Shown here in pieces: positions 34,570 to 46,810 of a stretch of 64,000 bases of DNA (position 1 is its first letter; every line of letters starts with the position of its first letter). The position numbers and the translations under genes were made by a program. This DNA comes from Lunularia cruciata (taxonomy: Eukaryota; Streptophyta; Marchantiopsida; Lunulariales; Lunulariaceae), in NCBI GenBank assembly GCA_948567375.1, contig OX419762.1, positions 39,165,034 through 39,229,033 on the forward strand, written 5' to 3'. Under the pieces are notes generated by a model. The model was given only the letters and a program-made list of their open reading frames with translations, was not told the DNA's origin and made no database searches.

Positions 34570-35875
34570 TCTAGAGAGCCATTGTAGAAGCAATTATGAA
34601 ACTTTTCAAAAAGAAATGAACCACATACTTAACCAATGGCCAATTAGTGTTCTTTGATTATATATATGCAGAAGAGCTTGTAGATTGGGCAAAAATGTTT
34701 AACAAGCAATGCAAGCTCTAGCAAATGTTTGACAAACAATGCTCTAGGACAAAGATCTTGTAGACAAAGAAGGAGCTGCTTATATTGCTCCTTTCATAGT
34801 GCACTACTATATGGGGATGAACCTTCTCACCAAGGAAGAGAGGAAGAGGTTCCCTACCCATTTTCATCCTATAGGTTATTTCAAAGCACAATATGAAGGA
34901 CCTACTCAGATTGCCAAGTATTTGCTAGTGGATGCAAAATTTATAAAGATAGGCCAACTTGTGTTGTAGATGAAGAGTTGGCTTTGCTCAAGGCTCCAAA
35001 TAGGAGGAACATCATCCCAAAGAAGAAACCACTTCCTCCAGCCAAGAAGTCAAAGACAAGTGCCCAAATTTTTGAAGTGTCCTCTTTGGAAGATGAAGCT
35101 AAGGACACTTAGGTTGACGAAGACGAGGACAAGAGGACCAACGGTCCTTTGCTCTACAAGGATCAACCTCCACCTTAAGAGACAACAAAGAAGGAAAAGA
35201 AACTTGAGAGGTCTCCTTAGTCTCCTCCCCAAGTGCAAGACCAAGACATGGACTAGGTCTCTGCAGATGAAGAAGAACATATGGTGGAAGAAGCAATAAT
35301 GCCTACGCAAGCACCTTTGTGCCCAAAAGTTCCATAAGAAGAAGCCACAATAGAACTGCAAAATTAGGCAGGAGTTCTTAACCAAGTTTCTTATCCAAAT
35401 GCTCAAAGGACTAGGAACTTCAGTTAAGAGAAGAAGAAGAGGTCAATGATTGCACTAAGGAAGAAGATTGAATTATTGACAATGCTAAAGAAGAAGAAGA
35501 GGTCAACATTGTGATGGATCTTCCTCAAACTGCACCTCAAATGCAGATCAAAATGCAGGTGGCACCTACAACATCCAAGTTAGTGCAGGTGCAAGAGGGC
35601 TTGAGTGTCATCATTCACTTAGTGTGCACTGCTCTACAATTAACAATTACTACCATTGTACCATGCCGAGTTCCCTGATGTAGTGGACTACACCATGCTG
35701 ATCAAGACCATGCATAAGCAGGTCCACACTTGGAAGGTCAGAGAGGACATGGTGAAGGACAATGCAATAGAGGCCAAAGATCTGTACAAGGTAGAGGCTT
35801 CAAAGGTAAGAGCCTTGTTGTAGGAGAACAAGGAGTTGAAGAGGCAAAGTGCCACTACTAAGAACAAATGAGATA
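34570..35875 (+). pseudogene. D1, main part (unknown D family)
   Basis: The frame continues from 6135 after removal of B1. Around 34575-34690 it reads RAIVEAIMKLFKKK, TTYLTNGQLVFFDYIYAEEL and VDWAKMFNKQC. Around 34745-34870, in another frame, it reads AAYIAPFIVHYYMGMNLLTK and ERKRFPTHFHP. D2 has clear counterparts (YIVPFAAHFYLGLNLLNS, VSHFHP). Then follow a lysine/proline/acidic linker (34970-35400) and a helical, charged coiled-coil-like tail (35690-35870). About ten stops and several shifts are present. I do not recognise the family. A plant-transposon-associated domain is possible but unproven. No RT, integrase or transposase motif was seen. Confidence 0.6.
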
Positions 35876-36261
35876 TTTAGGCATTGTGGTGCCCACATTT
35901 TTGTTTTTTTCAAAATAAAGAAGAAGAAGTGTATAGAGAAGACAGATTGCGCCGGTATGGCCAAAGAAGGCAAAGAAAAGAGTCTTCAGGATGAAACCCG
36001 AAGTAAAGTGACTTTGGGTCATAAGGCAAAGTACTCGGAAATGCCCTATCAGCACACAACCCGAAGTAAGGAGTCTTCGTATTGGGGGGAGCTCAACCCA
36101 AGGCGAAGTCACTCTAACAACCTTTTGTCGGGGCAAGAAATTCAAGAAGGGACCGTTCAAAAACTGGTGGCCCATACATGTAGAGTTTGATTGACAATGA
36201 CAGGTGTATGCAAGAGGTGTGATTTCTCGGTAGAAACTTGAAGTGAAGAAAGACGAAGAAA
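35876..36261. other. spacer between D1 and D2
   Basis: No convincing frame. It has an A-rich part and two copies of ACCCGAAGTAA (about 35997 and 36059). It could be the upstream region or a poorly preserved 5' part of D2. Confidence 0.4.
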
Positions 36262-37353
36262 ATGCAACTCTATAAAAATCAAACTTGCAACGACAAAATG
36301 TTGAGTAATTTTCCTTTGCTGTTGAGAAGTCGTCTTGCAGGTGATCGTGGGAAGGGAAATAGAGTTAGAAACATGTTAGTGTGTAAGGGAGAAGTTGCAA
36401 GAGTGAAATTGAGAGATAGTGAGAAAGCAGGAGAGATGGGAGGAGGAAAGAAGAACTCCAAATTTGCAGTGAGAAATCATGCAATTCGGAGGTTAGATGT
36501 GATTGCTAGGATCAAAGTCTTGAGCCGACTTTGCATCACTTTCTTGGCGTGGAACTGGAACGTGAGTTTTCCAGGTTTCATCACAAAAATCATCAAGAGC
36601 AAGTGTCTTGATGGACCCAAGGAAGAAGGGAAGAGAGGAAATCTGGCTCGCCGGATAGAGTCGGATTGGAGACTAGTACTCGGGAAAGAAGCAGGCTTGG
36701 AGCAGGGGGCCACGTTCTTGGGAAAGGGAGAGATAGCTCAAGAAACCAAAGAGGTGAGAGATGCATTCTTGTCAAAGCAAACAAAGAATGGGTACAAAGT
36801 TGAGAGCTACAAAGACCCTGTGAAGAGAGGAATTGTGAGTGCTCTGATGGCAATCCTGAAGCCGAAGAGAACAACGTATGTGATGAAACACCAAGCGGTG
36901 TTCTTTCACAAGTTGTTTGCAGGAGAACCAATCAATTGGGCAAGGTGTTTCCATGGGAGAACATGACAAATGGTGTGGAATCTGTGGGATAAATCGCCTC
37001 CATACTACATCGTGCCGTTTGCAGCGCATTTCTACCTCGGGTTGAATTTGCTGAACTCGGCGGAGCGAACTCGGATGGTGTCGCATTTCCATCCCAATTT
37101 GAGAAAGGAGGTTGATGTAGAGGAGCAACAGTACATTTTGCAAATCAGAAGCACCAATGAGTACTATAAGAAGACAGGGAAGAACATGGAGATCAAAGTG
37201 AGTACTCCGAACTCGAAGAAGAGAAGTTGGCAGGGTGAAGCCAAAGACACGAAGAAACCTCAGAAGACCAGGAGAGGAAACCCACGGCAAGGTATGGTGA
37301 TGATCAAGTCGGAAGATGAAGACTCGGAAGGTGATGCCCAGCTGAAGACCAAA
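36262..37353 (+). pseudogene. D2, N-terminal part (unknown D family)
   Basis: A long frame with one TGA (36964-36966) runs 364 codons up to the B2 insertion. The first 110 residues are basic. Residues about 165-235 carry KEVRDAFLSKQTKNG, VESYKDPVKRGIVSALMAI, RTTYVMKHQAVFFHKLFAGE and PINWARCFHGR. After the stop come YIVPFAAHFYLGLNLLNS and VSHFHPNLRKEVD, then an acidic and lysine-rich tail. The frame is open to the insertion point (...LKTK) and continues in phase at 49544. D1 is its paralogue 1.7 kb upstream on the same strand. Function is unknown; the conserved block looks like a real protein domain, not chance. Confidence 0.6.
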
Positions 37354-37721
37354 TGTAAAAGACCAAAACCGAGGAGAGAAATAGGAGAATGGAAGCTCAC
37401 ATTGGGACACTTGAATGAGGGAAAACTCCGAATGCCTAGCATGAGCTTTGGCTTTGGTATTTATAGGTACATACAAGGCCCTTGAGAAGCTTCTCAAGAA
37501 GCTTCCTTCTAGAAGCTGCCTACTTGGCGTGCAAGCTAAGGTAGTTAGAAGCTTCTAAAAGCTTCCTTCTAGAAGCTACTTACTTAAGGTGCAAGCTAAG
37601 CTAACCAGGAAGCTTCCCAAGAAGCTTCCTAGATACTTCTGGAATATTCTAGGCTAATTTTTGTCTTATGTGCTACTTCGTGAGCCCGACTGACTTTGTC
37701 GCTAAACTCCATATTGTTACA
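37354..37721 (-). repeat. B2 3' LTR
   Basis: It is 368 bp long, TGTAACAATATGGAG to GTCTTTTACA in element sense. It has several GAAGCTTC palindromes and a TATAAATACC box upstream of the R region. The purine-rich GGCAGGGGAATA lies just before it in sense (37722-37733). Confidence 0.92.
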
Positions 37722-37733
37722 TATTCCCCTGCC

Positions 37734-39130
37734 GCTAGTTGGTGACATCCTCGTCACCAGTGAAGCTTTGAATTCCAGGATGGCCGTCTGTGCATTGTGG
37801 AGGTGAGAAAGAGGTTCCCAAGTGGCATCATGAAGGGGATACCCTTTCTAAAGGACCTTGTACTCCGTATGTTGGCGACGGCCTTGTTGAATATGGCGAC
37901 ACGCAAGGATACAATCAACTTCGTACTCCTCATGATCATTGATAGGGATAGGAAGAGGGGGAGGTTGGACTCGAGAGGAAAAGGAAGAGGGGTTAGGAAC
38001 AAAGGGTTTCAACTTGGAAATATGAAAGACAGGATGGATACGCATATGAAAAGGCAAGGCAAGATGATAAGCAACAGAAGAGACAATTTGGGTGATATCA
38101 AAGGGTCCTATCCAATTAGGGGCAAGTTTACAAACTTGGGTATCAAGTGGGAGAGGGAGGTTACTAGAGGATAGCATGACTTTATCACCGACTTCAAAGG
38201 TGAGATCTCGACAATGGTGGTCCGCATATTGTTTTTGGCGATTCTGAGCAACAAGGAGGTGAGACTTGGCTTGTTGGAGAGATTGGGATATAGTGGTCAA
38301 GAAGGTGGAAGTATGAGGAACCTGAGATGGAGGGGGAGCAAGAAGAGAATCTGGAACAAGCGGATCTTGGCCAAAATTGAGAAAGAAAGGAGAGAATCCG
38401 GTGCTTGCCTGTTTGGAATTGTTGTAGGCAAATTCAGCAACGGCAAGACATTCATCCCAATTGGTATGGTGGACATTGACAAAGGCACGCAACATATCCT
38501 CCAATGTACGATTTTCACGTTTGGTTTGTCCATCAGTTTGAGGATGATAGGCCGTGGACAAAGCAAGCCTGGTGCCGAGTATCCGAAAGAGTGCTTGCCA
38601 AAACTTCCCGGTAAAGCGAGGATCACGGTCGGAGATGAGTACGCATGGCATTCCATGATGCTTGAAGACATTCTCGAAGTAGATTTGTGCTAAGGTTGGA
38701 GCATCCATGGTATCACAGGTTGGTGCCAAGTGGATTTGCTTACTAAGCTTATCCACAAACACCACGATGGCGGTGTGTCCTTGTTTTGTCTTTGGCAAGG
38801 ATGTGATGAGATCCAAGCTCACATGCTCCCAACGAGCTGATGGAACGGCAAGCGGTTGAAGGAGTCCACCCGGCTTTTGGTTGCTGGCCTTGTTACTTTG
38901 GCAGCTTTCACACGATCGGACAAATTCGTGAACATCACATGTCATGTTGGGCCACCACTATTGACGTTGGAGGGTACCCAAGGTCTTGTCCACACCCATG
39001 TGACCAATGATGGGTAAATCATGGGCTTCTTGAAGGCGCACAAGTCAAAGATCACCTTTGGCTGGAACATAGATCTGGTCCGCATGGAATAGAAGGCCTT
39101 CCTTGAAGGAGAAGGTGTTGTACTCCTTGT
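37734..39130 (-). pseudogene. B2 integrase with chromodomain
   Basis: A 365-codon open frame (38945-37848) covers the zinc end (CESCQSNK), D in HVSLDLITSLPKT, D in LISDRDPRFTGKFW, E in DGQTKRENRTLEDML, NWIGPFDITQIVSSVAY and the chromodomain start EEYEVDCILACRHIQQG. One TAG follows KVL; the chromodomain end (YPLHDATWEPLSHL) continues in frame to the LTR. The N-terminal region (39130-38945) is shifted by a small indel. It was functional recently; the chromodomain would target methylated or heterochromatic histone tails. Confidence 0.87.
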
Positions 39131-40791
39131 CACCTGTTGTTAGCCGACCATGTACCATTTGGAAGAAGGGATCTTGCTGTAAAGCCTATCTGAAACTCGT
39201 TATGAATCTTGGGATCAATTGACACCGTCGTAATTGCTGTCGTGATGAGAGGAAGTGACTTCAAATCAGGTCGTCGTGATAGAGCATCAGGGATGACATG
39301 GAACTGACTTGGTTTGTACTCAAGTTTGATGTCGAACAATTGGAGTTGCTCTTCCCATCGATGATGTCGACTCTTCATGTGCTCTAGGTGTAAGGTCTGG
39401 AACAATGGCTTGTGATCAGTTCGCATGATCACTTGTTTCCCCAAGAGATAATGCCTCCATACCTTGGTGGCATATACCATTGCAAGTTGTTCTCAATCTC
39501 GAGCAGAGTAATTTCTTTCAGCTGTATTTAGTTGGCGAGACACAAAGGCAATAGGATGTAGTCCATCTGGAAATTCTTGTTGCAAAACAACTCCAATTGC
39601 AAAGTTAGAAGCATCAAAATCAACCACACAAGGTAGTTGAGGATCATATGGTTGAAGAATGGGTCTTGAAGACACCATATGCTTTAACTTCTGGAATGCT
39701 TCTTCATGCTTGGTGGTCCATTGGAAGCTCAAGTTCTTTCCCAAGAGGTCAGTCAATGGCGCAACCACGTGAGCATAATAGTGGATGAACCGTTGGTAAA
39801 AACTGGCCAATCCATTGAATGCTCGTACTTCTGTAGCATCCTTTGGGGTAGGCCAATCAGTAATGGCCTTGATCTTCTCTTCTTCCATCTTGGTCCCCTC
39901 TAATGAGATCTTATGACCCAAGAAGGTAACCTCCTTCTGCCAAAAAGCACACTTTGACTTCTTGCAATAAAATTTCCATTGTCGTAGTCGTCTTAGGACT
40001 TCTCGCACATGATTCATGTGTTCTACCTTTGTCCTACTATAGATTAAGATATCATCTAAGAACACTACCATGGACTGATCCAATAGCCCCTCCAACACCC
40101 GATGCATCTGATCCATGAAGACTGCTGGAGTATTAGTGAGTTTGAAAGGTAGAACTCTCCACTCAAAATGTCCATACCTTGTGCAAAAGGCAGCCTTTTG
40201 CATGTCCCCTCCTTCAATAGGAATTTGCCAATAGCCGCTATGAAGATCTAGCTTGGAAAAGTAGCGTGCTCCACTTAATTGATCAAGCAAGTCATCAATC
40301 CGAGGCAAGAGATATGCATTCTTCACGGTTTGCTTATTGAGCCCACGGTAATCAATATAGAAATGAAGTCCTCCATCCTTCTTTGGAACAAGTAGTACCG
40401 GTGCTCCCCAAGGAGATATACTATGTCGTATGAAATCCTTCTCCAACAACTCTATAAGTGTTGTTCGCAACTCCTCCAACTCCTTTGGTGAGAGCCGATA
40501 GATTGGTCTACTCACTGGAGTACTCCTTGGCAATAACTCGATCTTGAAAGGCATACCTTGATCAGAGGGTAATCCCTTTGGCAGATTATCCGGAAACACA
40601 TCTGCAAACTCCTGAACTATCCAATCAACCGTTGCTTGATGCGGCACTTGGCCCTCCTCAGATTGTTCTTGTGCAATTGGCTTGATCCACACCGCGAATA
40701 CAAACTTATCTTCCTCCAAAGCTTGCTCTATGGCTGCTTCATTAACAAACTTCCCTTCTAGGGACTCATCTCTCTTCCAAGCTTGCTCCAT
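39131..40791 (-). pseudogene. B2 reverse transcriptase-RNase H
   Basis: A 432-codon open frame (40791-39493) starts in the repeat linker and includes [74 protein letters not shown] and the catalytic [11 protein letters not shown]. The connection reads FNGLASFYQRFIHYYAHVVA and RNase H starts VVDFDASNFAIGVVLQQEF. One stop at about 39490, then 116 codons finish RNase H (RTDHKPLFQTLHLEHMKS, HVIPDALSRRPD). A frameshift lies near 39180. Confidence 0.88.
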
Positions 40792-40880
40792 GGTTGCCTT
40801 CCTAGCAAACTTCCCATCTTGGGACTCATCTCCCTTCCAGATTTGCTCTATGGCTACCTTCTCGACAAACTTCCCATCTT
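40700..40880 (-). repeat. three 60-bp coding repeats between B protease and RT
   Basis: The polyprotein has three adjacent units of about 20 residues, each of the form GKF---A-IEQ-----DES. They lie between protease and RT. B1 has the same three units at about 16018-16200, so they predate the split of the two copies. Confidence 0.7.
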
Positions 40881-41322
40881 AGGACTGACTATTCTTAGGT
40901 GTCTTACTCAAAGGTGCCAGACAACCTAATCGGAAATTCCTACCTTGGTGTTTTACTTGAATTTGGTGTCGGGTCCAATCAAATTGAACCTTATGACATT
41001 CAAGCCAAGGTAGACCCACAATGATATCATAGTGTAGAGGTGCCACTACAAACCTCATACACTCCAAATACTCCTTCCAAATCTTGAAGGTAACAAGATG
41101 CAAGGTGCGGAATGCAGAACCCTTTTTACCATCCGCCATCATCAAACTACTTCCAATCACTGGCTTGATAGGAATACCCAATTTCTTTGCTACTTGCATA
41201 GACATGCAATTCTCTGAACTTCCAGAATCAACCAAAATTCTACAACCCCGATTAGATATCATACCTTGCAAGTGAAGCAGACTTGCATAGGTCGAGCCTT
41301 CAATCCCATTGGAACTAATCAA
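40879..41322 (-). pseudogene. B2 protease
   Basis: A 147-codon open frame has the aspartic protease motif ILVDSGSSENCMSMQVAKKL and the flap-side DIIVGLPWLECHKVQFDW. A TAG at 40879 separates it from the repeat linker and RT. It would process the polyprotein. Confidence 0.82.
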
Positions 41323-41349
41323 GCTCCCAGTAGGCGGCTCAAAATCTCC

Positions 41350-42242
41350 TACTGGGATTCCTCGTTTCCTTGATCATTCCGCTCCACAACCTCCACTTGG
41401 GCAACTTGTCAAGGTCGTCCATTCTTGAGTGGACATTCAGCAATGCGATGCCCCAACTGGCGACAATAAAAACAACCTCCATTTTGTCGTAATCTTTCTC
41501 TATCTATTGTGCCAAGTGGTCTTCATTGGATAGCATCAATCTCCATTGGTACCAGTTCTTCCACTCGTGGTACTGGTGGGTTTTGTGTAGGTCAAGACCA
41601 AGTTGTCGCAACTAAGGAATCAAAACGCTCGGCCAATTGCATGGCTTCTTCTACATTCTGTGGCTCTTGCATGGTCACCTCCAATCTGGTTCATGACTTC
41701 AATCCTCGCACAAATCAATCCAGAACTTCACCTTCTTGGATATCTGGAATTTGCATGATGATATTCTGAAATTGTGTGATGTAGCTTCTCACTAAGCCAA
41801 TCTGCCTCAACTCCGCCAATTTATCTCGTGCAGCTCGAGTGGCATTTATAGTCTGAAATCGACCAAGTATTGCATCCTTGAATTTTGCCCATGTAAAAAT
41901 TGGTGTAACAATTTGTCATTCAGCTCTTTCTACTTGGAATCGCCACCAAAGTTTTGCCACTCCATCCAACTGGCTAGAAGCCAACACAATTTGTTTCCGC
42001 TTGTCTTGAAGATTGGTGGCTTCAAAGTAACGTTCACAGTCAAACACAAAATTCTCCACTGTGCCTAGAAGATTCTTGCCTTCAAACACCTTGGGTTTCA
42101 AAAATCGAATGCGATCTTCTCTATCTCGAACTGGCGCTCTGTCTATATGTTCTTGTCGTTGATGGTCTCGTTCATCCAACAATTGAGTAAGATGCTCGAT
42201 TTTTTGTTGCATTGCAAGGATAACATCCGGTATTGCCGCCAT
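41350..42242 (-). pseudogene. B2 gag
   Basis: Starts at ATG 42242 with MAAIPDVILAMQQKIEHLTQ. It includes FLKPKVFEGKNLLGTVENFV and LASSQLDGVAKLWWRFQVER. The first TGA at 41916 is followed by an in-frame continuation through the zinc knuckle CFYCRQLGHRIAEC (CX2CX4HX4C, about 41437-41478). About five stops occur in all. Confidence 0.83.
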
Positions 42243-42496
42243 CTCTACTACTCTATTCCACTACCCTCAATTTATCTAGTTGATTAACACATAGATACAA
42301 CACGTCCACCGTTCTCCATAAGTTACAACTGGAAGTATCAAGGGTTCCTCTGACAGTATGATCATATGTAGAAAATCCTGCCCAAAGCGTGAGGTGATGA
42401 ATTGTGTGAAACGATGCTTTGGTAATATCTGGACATGTCCCAATGGTTTGGCGGAAGTGGATTTGGTGGTCCATAAATTCCATCCATCCCATTCTT

Positions 42497-42508
42497 GCTC
42501 TGATACCA
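42497..42508 (-). other. B2 primer binding site
   Basis: TGGTATCAGAGC in element sense, one base from the LTR. Initiator-Met type. Confidence 0.9.
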
Positions 42509-42730
42509 ATGTAAAAGACCAAAACCGAGGAGAGAAATAGGAGAATGGAAGCTCACATTGTGACACTTGAATGAGGGAAAACTCCGAATGCCTAGCACGA
42601 GCTTTGGCTTTGGTATTTATAGGTACATACAAGGTACTTGAGAAGCTTCTCAAGAAGCTTCCTCAAGCCGCTTTCTTAGAGTGCAAGCCAAGTTAGCTAG
42701 GAAGCTTCTCAAGAAGCTTCCTTCTAGAAG

Positions 42731-43467
42731 TGTAATACTCCGAGGACAAGAGAAGAGAGAAAACACAGATTGCACACTCAAACATTCGATGCCCCAAGGG
42801 AGCACCTTCTCTTTATTATATAGACAAAGAGTATCTCCTCCAAGGAAGCTCCACCATAGGATTAGGGACATAGATAGGTGACATGTCAGCAAGCTCTACC
42901 CTTGGATTACTGACTTGGATGGGTGACCTGTCTGGTCTAGGTCCTATCTGGTTGGTCAAACGAGCTTTGACCAGAGGGAATCTTTTAGGGAATCTTCCTG
43001 TAGGAATCTCAGAATCACATGAGTAAGGTACCGTTGGAAAGCTCTCGACGAGACAAACCAGGGGGAGGGAAGGCCAACCTTTCCTCAGTTGGGGGTGAAT
43101 CTGCACATTTTCGAGGCCTAATTCATCCGTTTAGGCCTCCGAAATTGCCTTCAAAGATTTCAAGCATATTTCGGTTCCTACTCTATTAGTAGAAGTCCCC
43201 TTTTGGTGATACCTCTTTCTGATCTGTTTAGTCCATCATGTGTAACATCCTTCCAGATGTTACCAAACCAATTCTCACCTTTAAATCATATGTCTAGCTA
43301 TTGGTTCTAAGGTTCTCAAGTCTATTTCGGTTTTTGCCCTATTAGTAGAAGTACTCTTTTGGTGATACTTCTATCTGATCTATATTGACCATCATGTATA
43401 ACATCATTCTAGATGTTACCAAACCAAATTTCACATCTAGATCATATGGCTAACCCTTGGTATTACA
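42731..43467 (-). repeat. C2 3' LTR
   Basis: It is 737 bp long, TGTAATACCAAGGG to GTATTACA in element sense. The polypurine tract AAAAGGAGGGAGGTC lies at 43468-43482 in sense, adjacent to the LTR. Confidence 0.93.
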
Positions 43468-43480
43468 GACCTCCCTCCTT

Positions 43481-44815
43481 TTAAGATGCAACGTCCTCGT
43501 TGTGCAATTGTTGCTCAAATGCTTGCACCAACACCGGTGCATGTGCCAAATTGGCAGCGGGTTCCCAGGTTGCTTCATAGAGAGGGTAACCTTTCCATTG
43601 TACTAGATATTCCACCCGCGGATGGCGAGTACCACGCATGCGCTTTTGGAGAATCCGCTCTACTTCATATTCCTCTGTGCCATCAATGACTGTCGGACAA
43701 GGTCGAATGTCCTGTGTGGAAGTACCTTGGCCTGATCGGGGAGCATATCTGCGTAATAGGGAGACATGGAACACTAGATGGATCTTCATGTGTGGTGGTA
43801 GCTCAAGGTGATAGGCCACAGCGCCGATGCGACGAAGAATCGAGAAAGGCCCAATAAAACGAGGTTTGAGCTTACGAGATCCAACTAATGTGAGGTTGGT
43901 TGTCGATAGCCACACTTGATCCCCAACATTGAACTCCATATGCCTACGGTGTGCATCAGCATACTGCTTTTGTCGATTTTGCACAATCTGTAACCTGTGC
44001 TTGGCGCTCTCCACACCTTGTTGGATTCTAGAAACAAATGTGTTGACTGCATCAACCTTGGTAGTCACTGGACGGATCTTCATCAAGCTAGAAGGTGTGA
44101 AGGGATGCTCACCATACATGAGGAAGAACGGAGTGACCTGGGTGGAGGCATTCACTGAATTGTTGTAAGCGAATTCCACCAACGGTAGTAGGGTGTCCCA
44201 CCTCTCTTGCTCTTCTAAGGTGAAGCCGCGTAACATGTCTTCAATCGTGCGATTAGCCCGCTCTGTTTGGCCATCTGTTTGTGGGTGGTAAGCTGTAGAC
44301 ATGGCCAACTTGGTTTTGAAGAAACCAAAGAGTGTTCGCCAAAACAAACTGGTGAATTGGGTGCCTCTATCGGTGATGAGTACTCTAGACAAGCCATGGT
44401 GAGCAAAGACTGCATCTAAGTATAGTTGAGCTAGTTGTGGAGCGGTCACCTCCTTGGTGGTAGGGCGTACATGAATCATTTTGCTGAGCCGGTCCACAAA
44501 GACGACAATGGAGTCAAACCCTGTGGTGGTCTTGGGTAATTCACAAACAAGATCCATACTCACTTGTTCCCAACGTTGGGTAGGAGTGGGAAGAGGTTGA
44601 AGGAGCCCTGCAGGAGCTTGATTAGAAGCTTTGTTCTGTTGACAAAGTAGGCAGCTACGCACATAGTCCATCACGTCGTTGCTCATCTTGGGCCAATAGT
44701 AATGGCGTTTGACTGCCTCCAAGGTCTTGTCCACTCCGATATGAGCTGCAATGGCCGAATCATGACATTCCGCTAGAATGGTGGTGCGTAATTCTGGGAC
44801 ATTTGGGATCCACAA
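43481..44815 (-). CDS. C2 integrase with chromodomain (open 444-codon frame)
   Basis: The fully open frame covers the zinc-binding end (AAHIGVDKTLEAVKRHYYW followed by CLLCQQNK), the catalytic D in VSMDLVCELPKT, D in LITDRGTQFTSLFW and E in DGQTERANRTIEDML, then VAYHLELPPHMKIH with the IGPF motif. The C-terminal chromodomain runs at about residues 385-432 (EEYEVERILQKRM, VEYLVQWKGYPLYEATWEP). In the natural precursor it continues from RNase H through a TGA at about 44820, where C1 has tryptophan TGG. All motifs are intact, so this copy moved recently. Confidence 0.92.
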   Translation of the reverse strand: MWIPNVPELRTTILAECHDSAIAAHIGVDKTLEAVKRHYYWPKMSNDVMDYVRSCLLCQQNKASNQAPAGLLQPLPTPTQRWEQVSMDLVCELPKTTTGFDSIVVFVDRLSKMIHVRPTTKEVTAPQLAQLYLDAVFAHHGLSRVLITDRGTQFTSLFWRTLFGFFKTKLAMSTAYHPQTDGQTERANRTIEDMLRGFTLEEQERWDTLLPLVEFAYNNSVNASTQVTPFFLMYGEHPFTPSSLMKIRPVTTKVDAVNTFVSRIQQGVESAKHRLQIVQNRQKQYADAHRRHMEFNVGDQVWLSTTNLTLVGSRKLKPRFIGPFSILRRIGAVAYHLELPPHMKIHLVFHVSLLRRYAPRSGQGTSTQDIRPCPTVIDGTEEYEVERILQKRMRGTRHPRVEYLVQWKGYPLYEATWEPAANLAHAPVLVQAFEQQLHNEDVAS

Positions 44816-45229
44816 TCGGCCCTCTCAAAAGGTGTGTCCTTGGGTGCTGGTGACACCTTTGGACGCTTGCGCTTCTACAATCTGTGGGTCAGTTTTTGTA
44901 GCAGCTAGAATCTCTTGCCAGAATTCAGGGTTAATCTTAACCTCTGCCGCCAAGTTGTTGGCCATTGGCATGCGGGTGAACGCATCTGCAAGTTGCTTCT
45001 TACCTTCCACGTAGGTGATTGTCATGTTGAAGCGTTGTCGCCACTCTACCCACCGAATTTGGCGACGAGATAGATCCTTTTGCGTCTCGAGGTAGACTAG
45101 AGGTTTGTGGTCTGTCTCTACTACAAATGCCTTCTCGCCCAAGTAGTGCTTCCAATGCTTGGTTGCTAGAACAATGGTCAGTTCTTCTCGTTCTGTGGTG
45201 TGGTAGTTGCGCTCTGCCGGTAACAAATT
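44816..45229 (-). pseudogene. C2 RNase H end and linker
   Basis: An open 133-codon frame between stops at 45229 and 44822 reads EREELTIVLATKHWKHYLGE, ETDHKPLVYLETQKDLSRRQ and GKKQLADAFTRMPMANNLAA. It is in the same frame as the PR-RT block and integrase. Confidence 0.85.
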
Positions 45230-46810
45230 TCAAGAGAAATATGCAATTGGATGCCATCCGTCATGCCACTCTTGTTGTAGGACTGCTCCTATTGCTACGC
45301 CTGATGCATCCGTAGCCAACTTGATTGGACGTTTTGGGTCATACCACTTCAAGATTGGTGCATGTAGCAAGGCGGCCTTCAATTCTTGAAAGGCCAACTC
45401 TTGTGCAGTTCCCCATGTCCACTTCTTCCCCTTGCCAAGTAGTGCCGTTAAAGGCTGTGCAACCTTGGAGAAGTCCTTGACAAATCTACAATAGAATCCC
45501 GTTAACCCCAAGAAGCTCTTAAGTTGAGTCTGATCTTCGGGAGCACTCCATTTTTGAATGACCTCTATTTTATCTGTCAATACTTGAATGCCCTCTGCAC
45601 TTACTTTATGCCCTACGTAGTCTACTTCAGACTTGCCAAACTCACACTTTGAGATTTTGGCGTACAACTGATTCTGTCTTAGAATTTGGAGGACCTCTCG
45701 TAGATGTTGTTTGTGTTCTGTCATCGTGCTACTATATACTAAGATATCATCCAAGAAGACGATAACAGACTTATCCAAGTATGGACAAAATATGTCATTC
45801 ATTAGGCTCATGAAAGTGGCAAGCGCATTGGTGAGGCCAAAAGGCATCACAAGATACTCAAAGTGGCCATACCTGGTTCGAAAGGCAGTTTTGTACACAT
45901 CCTCCTCTGCAATTCGGATTTGATTGTAACCGCTCTGCAAGTCCAATTTGGTGAAGTATCTCGCTCCATGGAGTTGATCAAATAGGTCATCCATGCGAGG
46001 TAAGGGGTATTTGTTCTTCACTGTTTGCTGATTGAGACCCCGATAGTCAATGCACATGCGCATTGTACCATCCTTCTTCTTCACAAACAAGATAGGGGCC
46101 CCATATGGTGATACGCTAGGTTGGATGAACCCTTTCTGTAGCATCTCCTCAATTTGAGTCTTACACTCTTCCAACTCATGAGGTGATAGGCGATATGGGG
46201 CTTTACAAGGAGGTGTCTTCCCCGGGAGTGTCTCTATTTTGTGATCTACTCGCCTTTTAGGTGGTAATCCTGAGGGTAGATCATCGGGAAAGACATCTTG
46301 AAACTCATCCACCACATCCTTCAATTTCTCAGGAATTTGTCCAGCGAGTTGTGCACTCTGGACTTCTCTTATTAGACCCATAAAACATCTATCAGTCTTA
46401 TAGACAGTTGTCGTCCCTACGACATATAGAGGCAATTTCTGCCTGTGTGATTTTTCTTTAACCCCAATGATTGACCATTGGTGGGTTCTCACTACTTTCT
46501 TCCTCCAATCCACCATTGGGTTGTACTGCTCCATCCATGGCATGCCTAAAATTGCATCATAACGGGCTAATTGTATCACTCGCCACTCAATTGCTTCCTG
46601 ATATTCTCCTACAGAGAGGGTTACCCGTCTAGGTAATGATTCAATCCTCTCTGTTTGCCCATTTGGTAACTCTACTTCTTCACTTCCATCTCTCTCTAGA
46701 TCCATTCCCAATCTGATTGCAACAGAGCGAGACAAGAAATTCTCTGTTGCTCCCGGATCTATTAATACTCTCACTTGATTACCTTCTAGGATTCCATTCA
46801 CAACAATCAA
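45230..46810 (-). pseudogene. C2 protease, reverse transcriptase and start of RNase H
   Basis: The 526-codon open frame has protease [20 protein letters not shown] and [15 protein letters not shown] with [76 protein letters not shown] and [13 protein letters not shown], then [20 protein letters not shown] and RNase [21 protein letters not shown]. It ends at a TGA (45229) inside RNase H. The polymerase is complete. Confidence 0.92.

Noticed and set aside
36772-37497. 241-codon minus-strand open frame
   Set aside because: It runs antisense to D2 and crosses into the B2 LTR, so it cannot predate the insertion. No domain is recognisable.
38214-38693. 159-codon plus-strand open frame
   Set aside because: Antisense to B2 integrase, which carries the DDE motifs.
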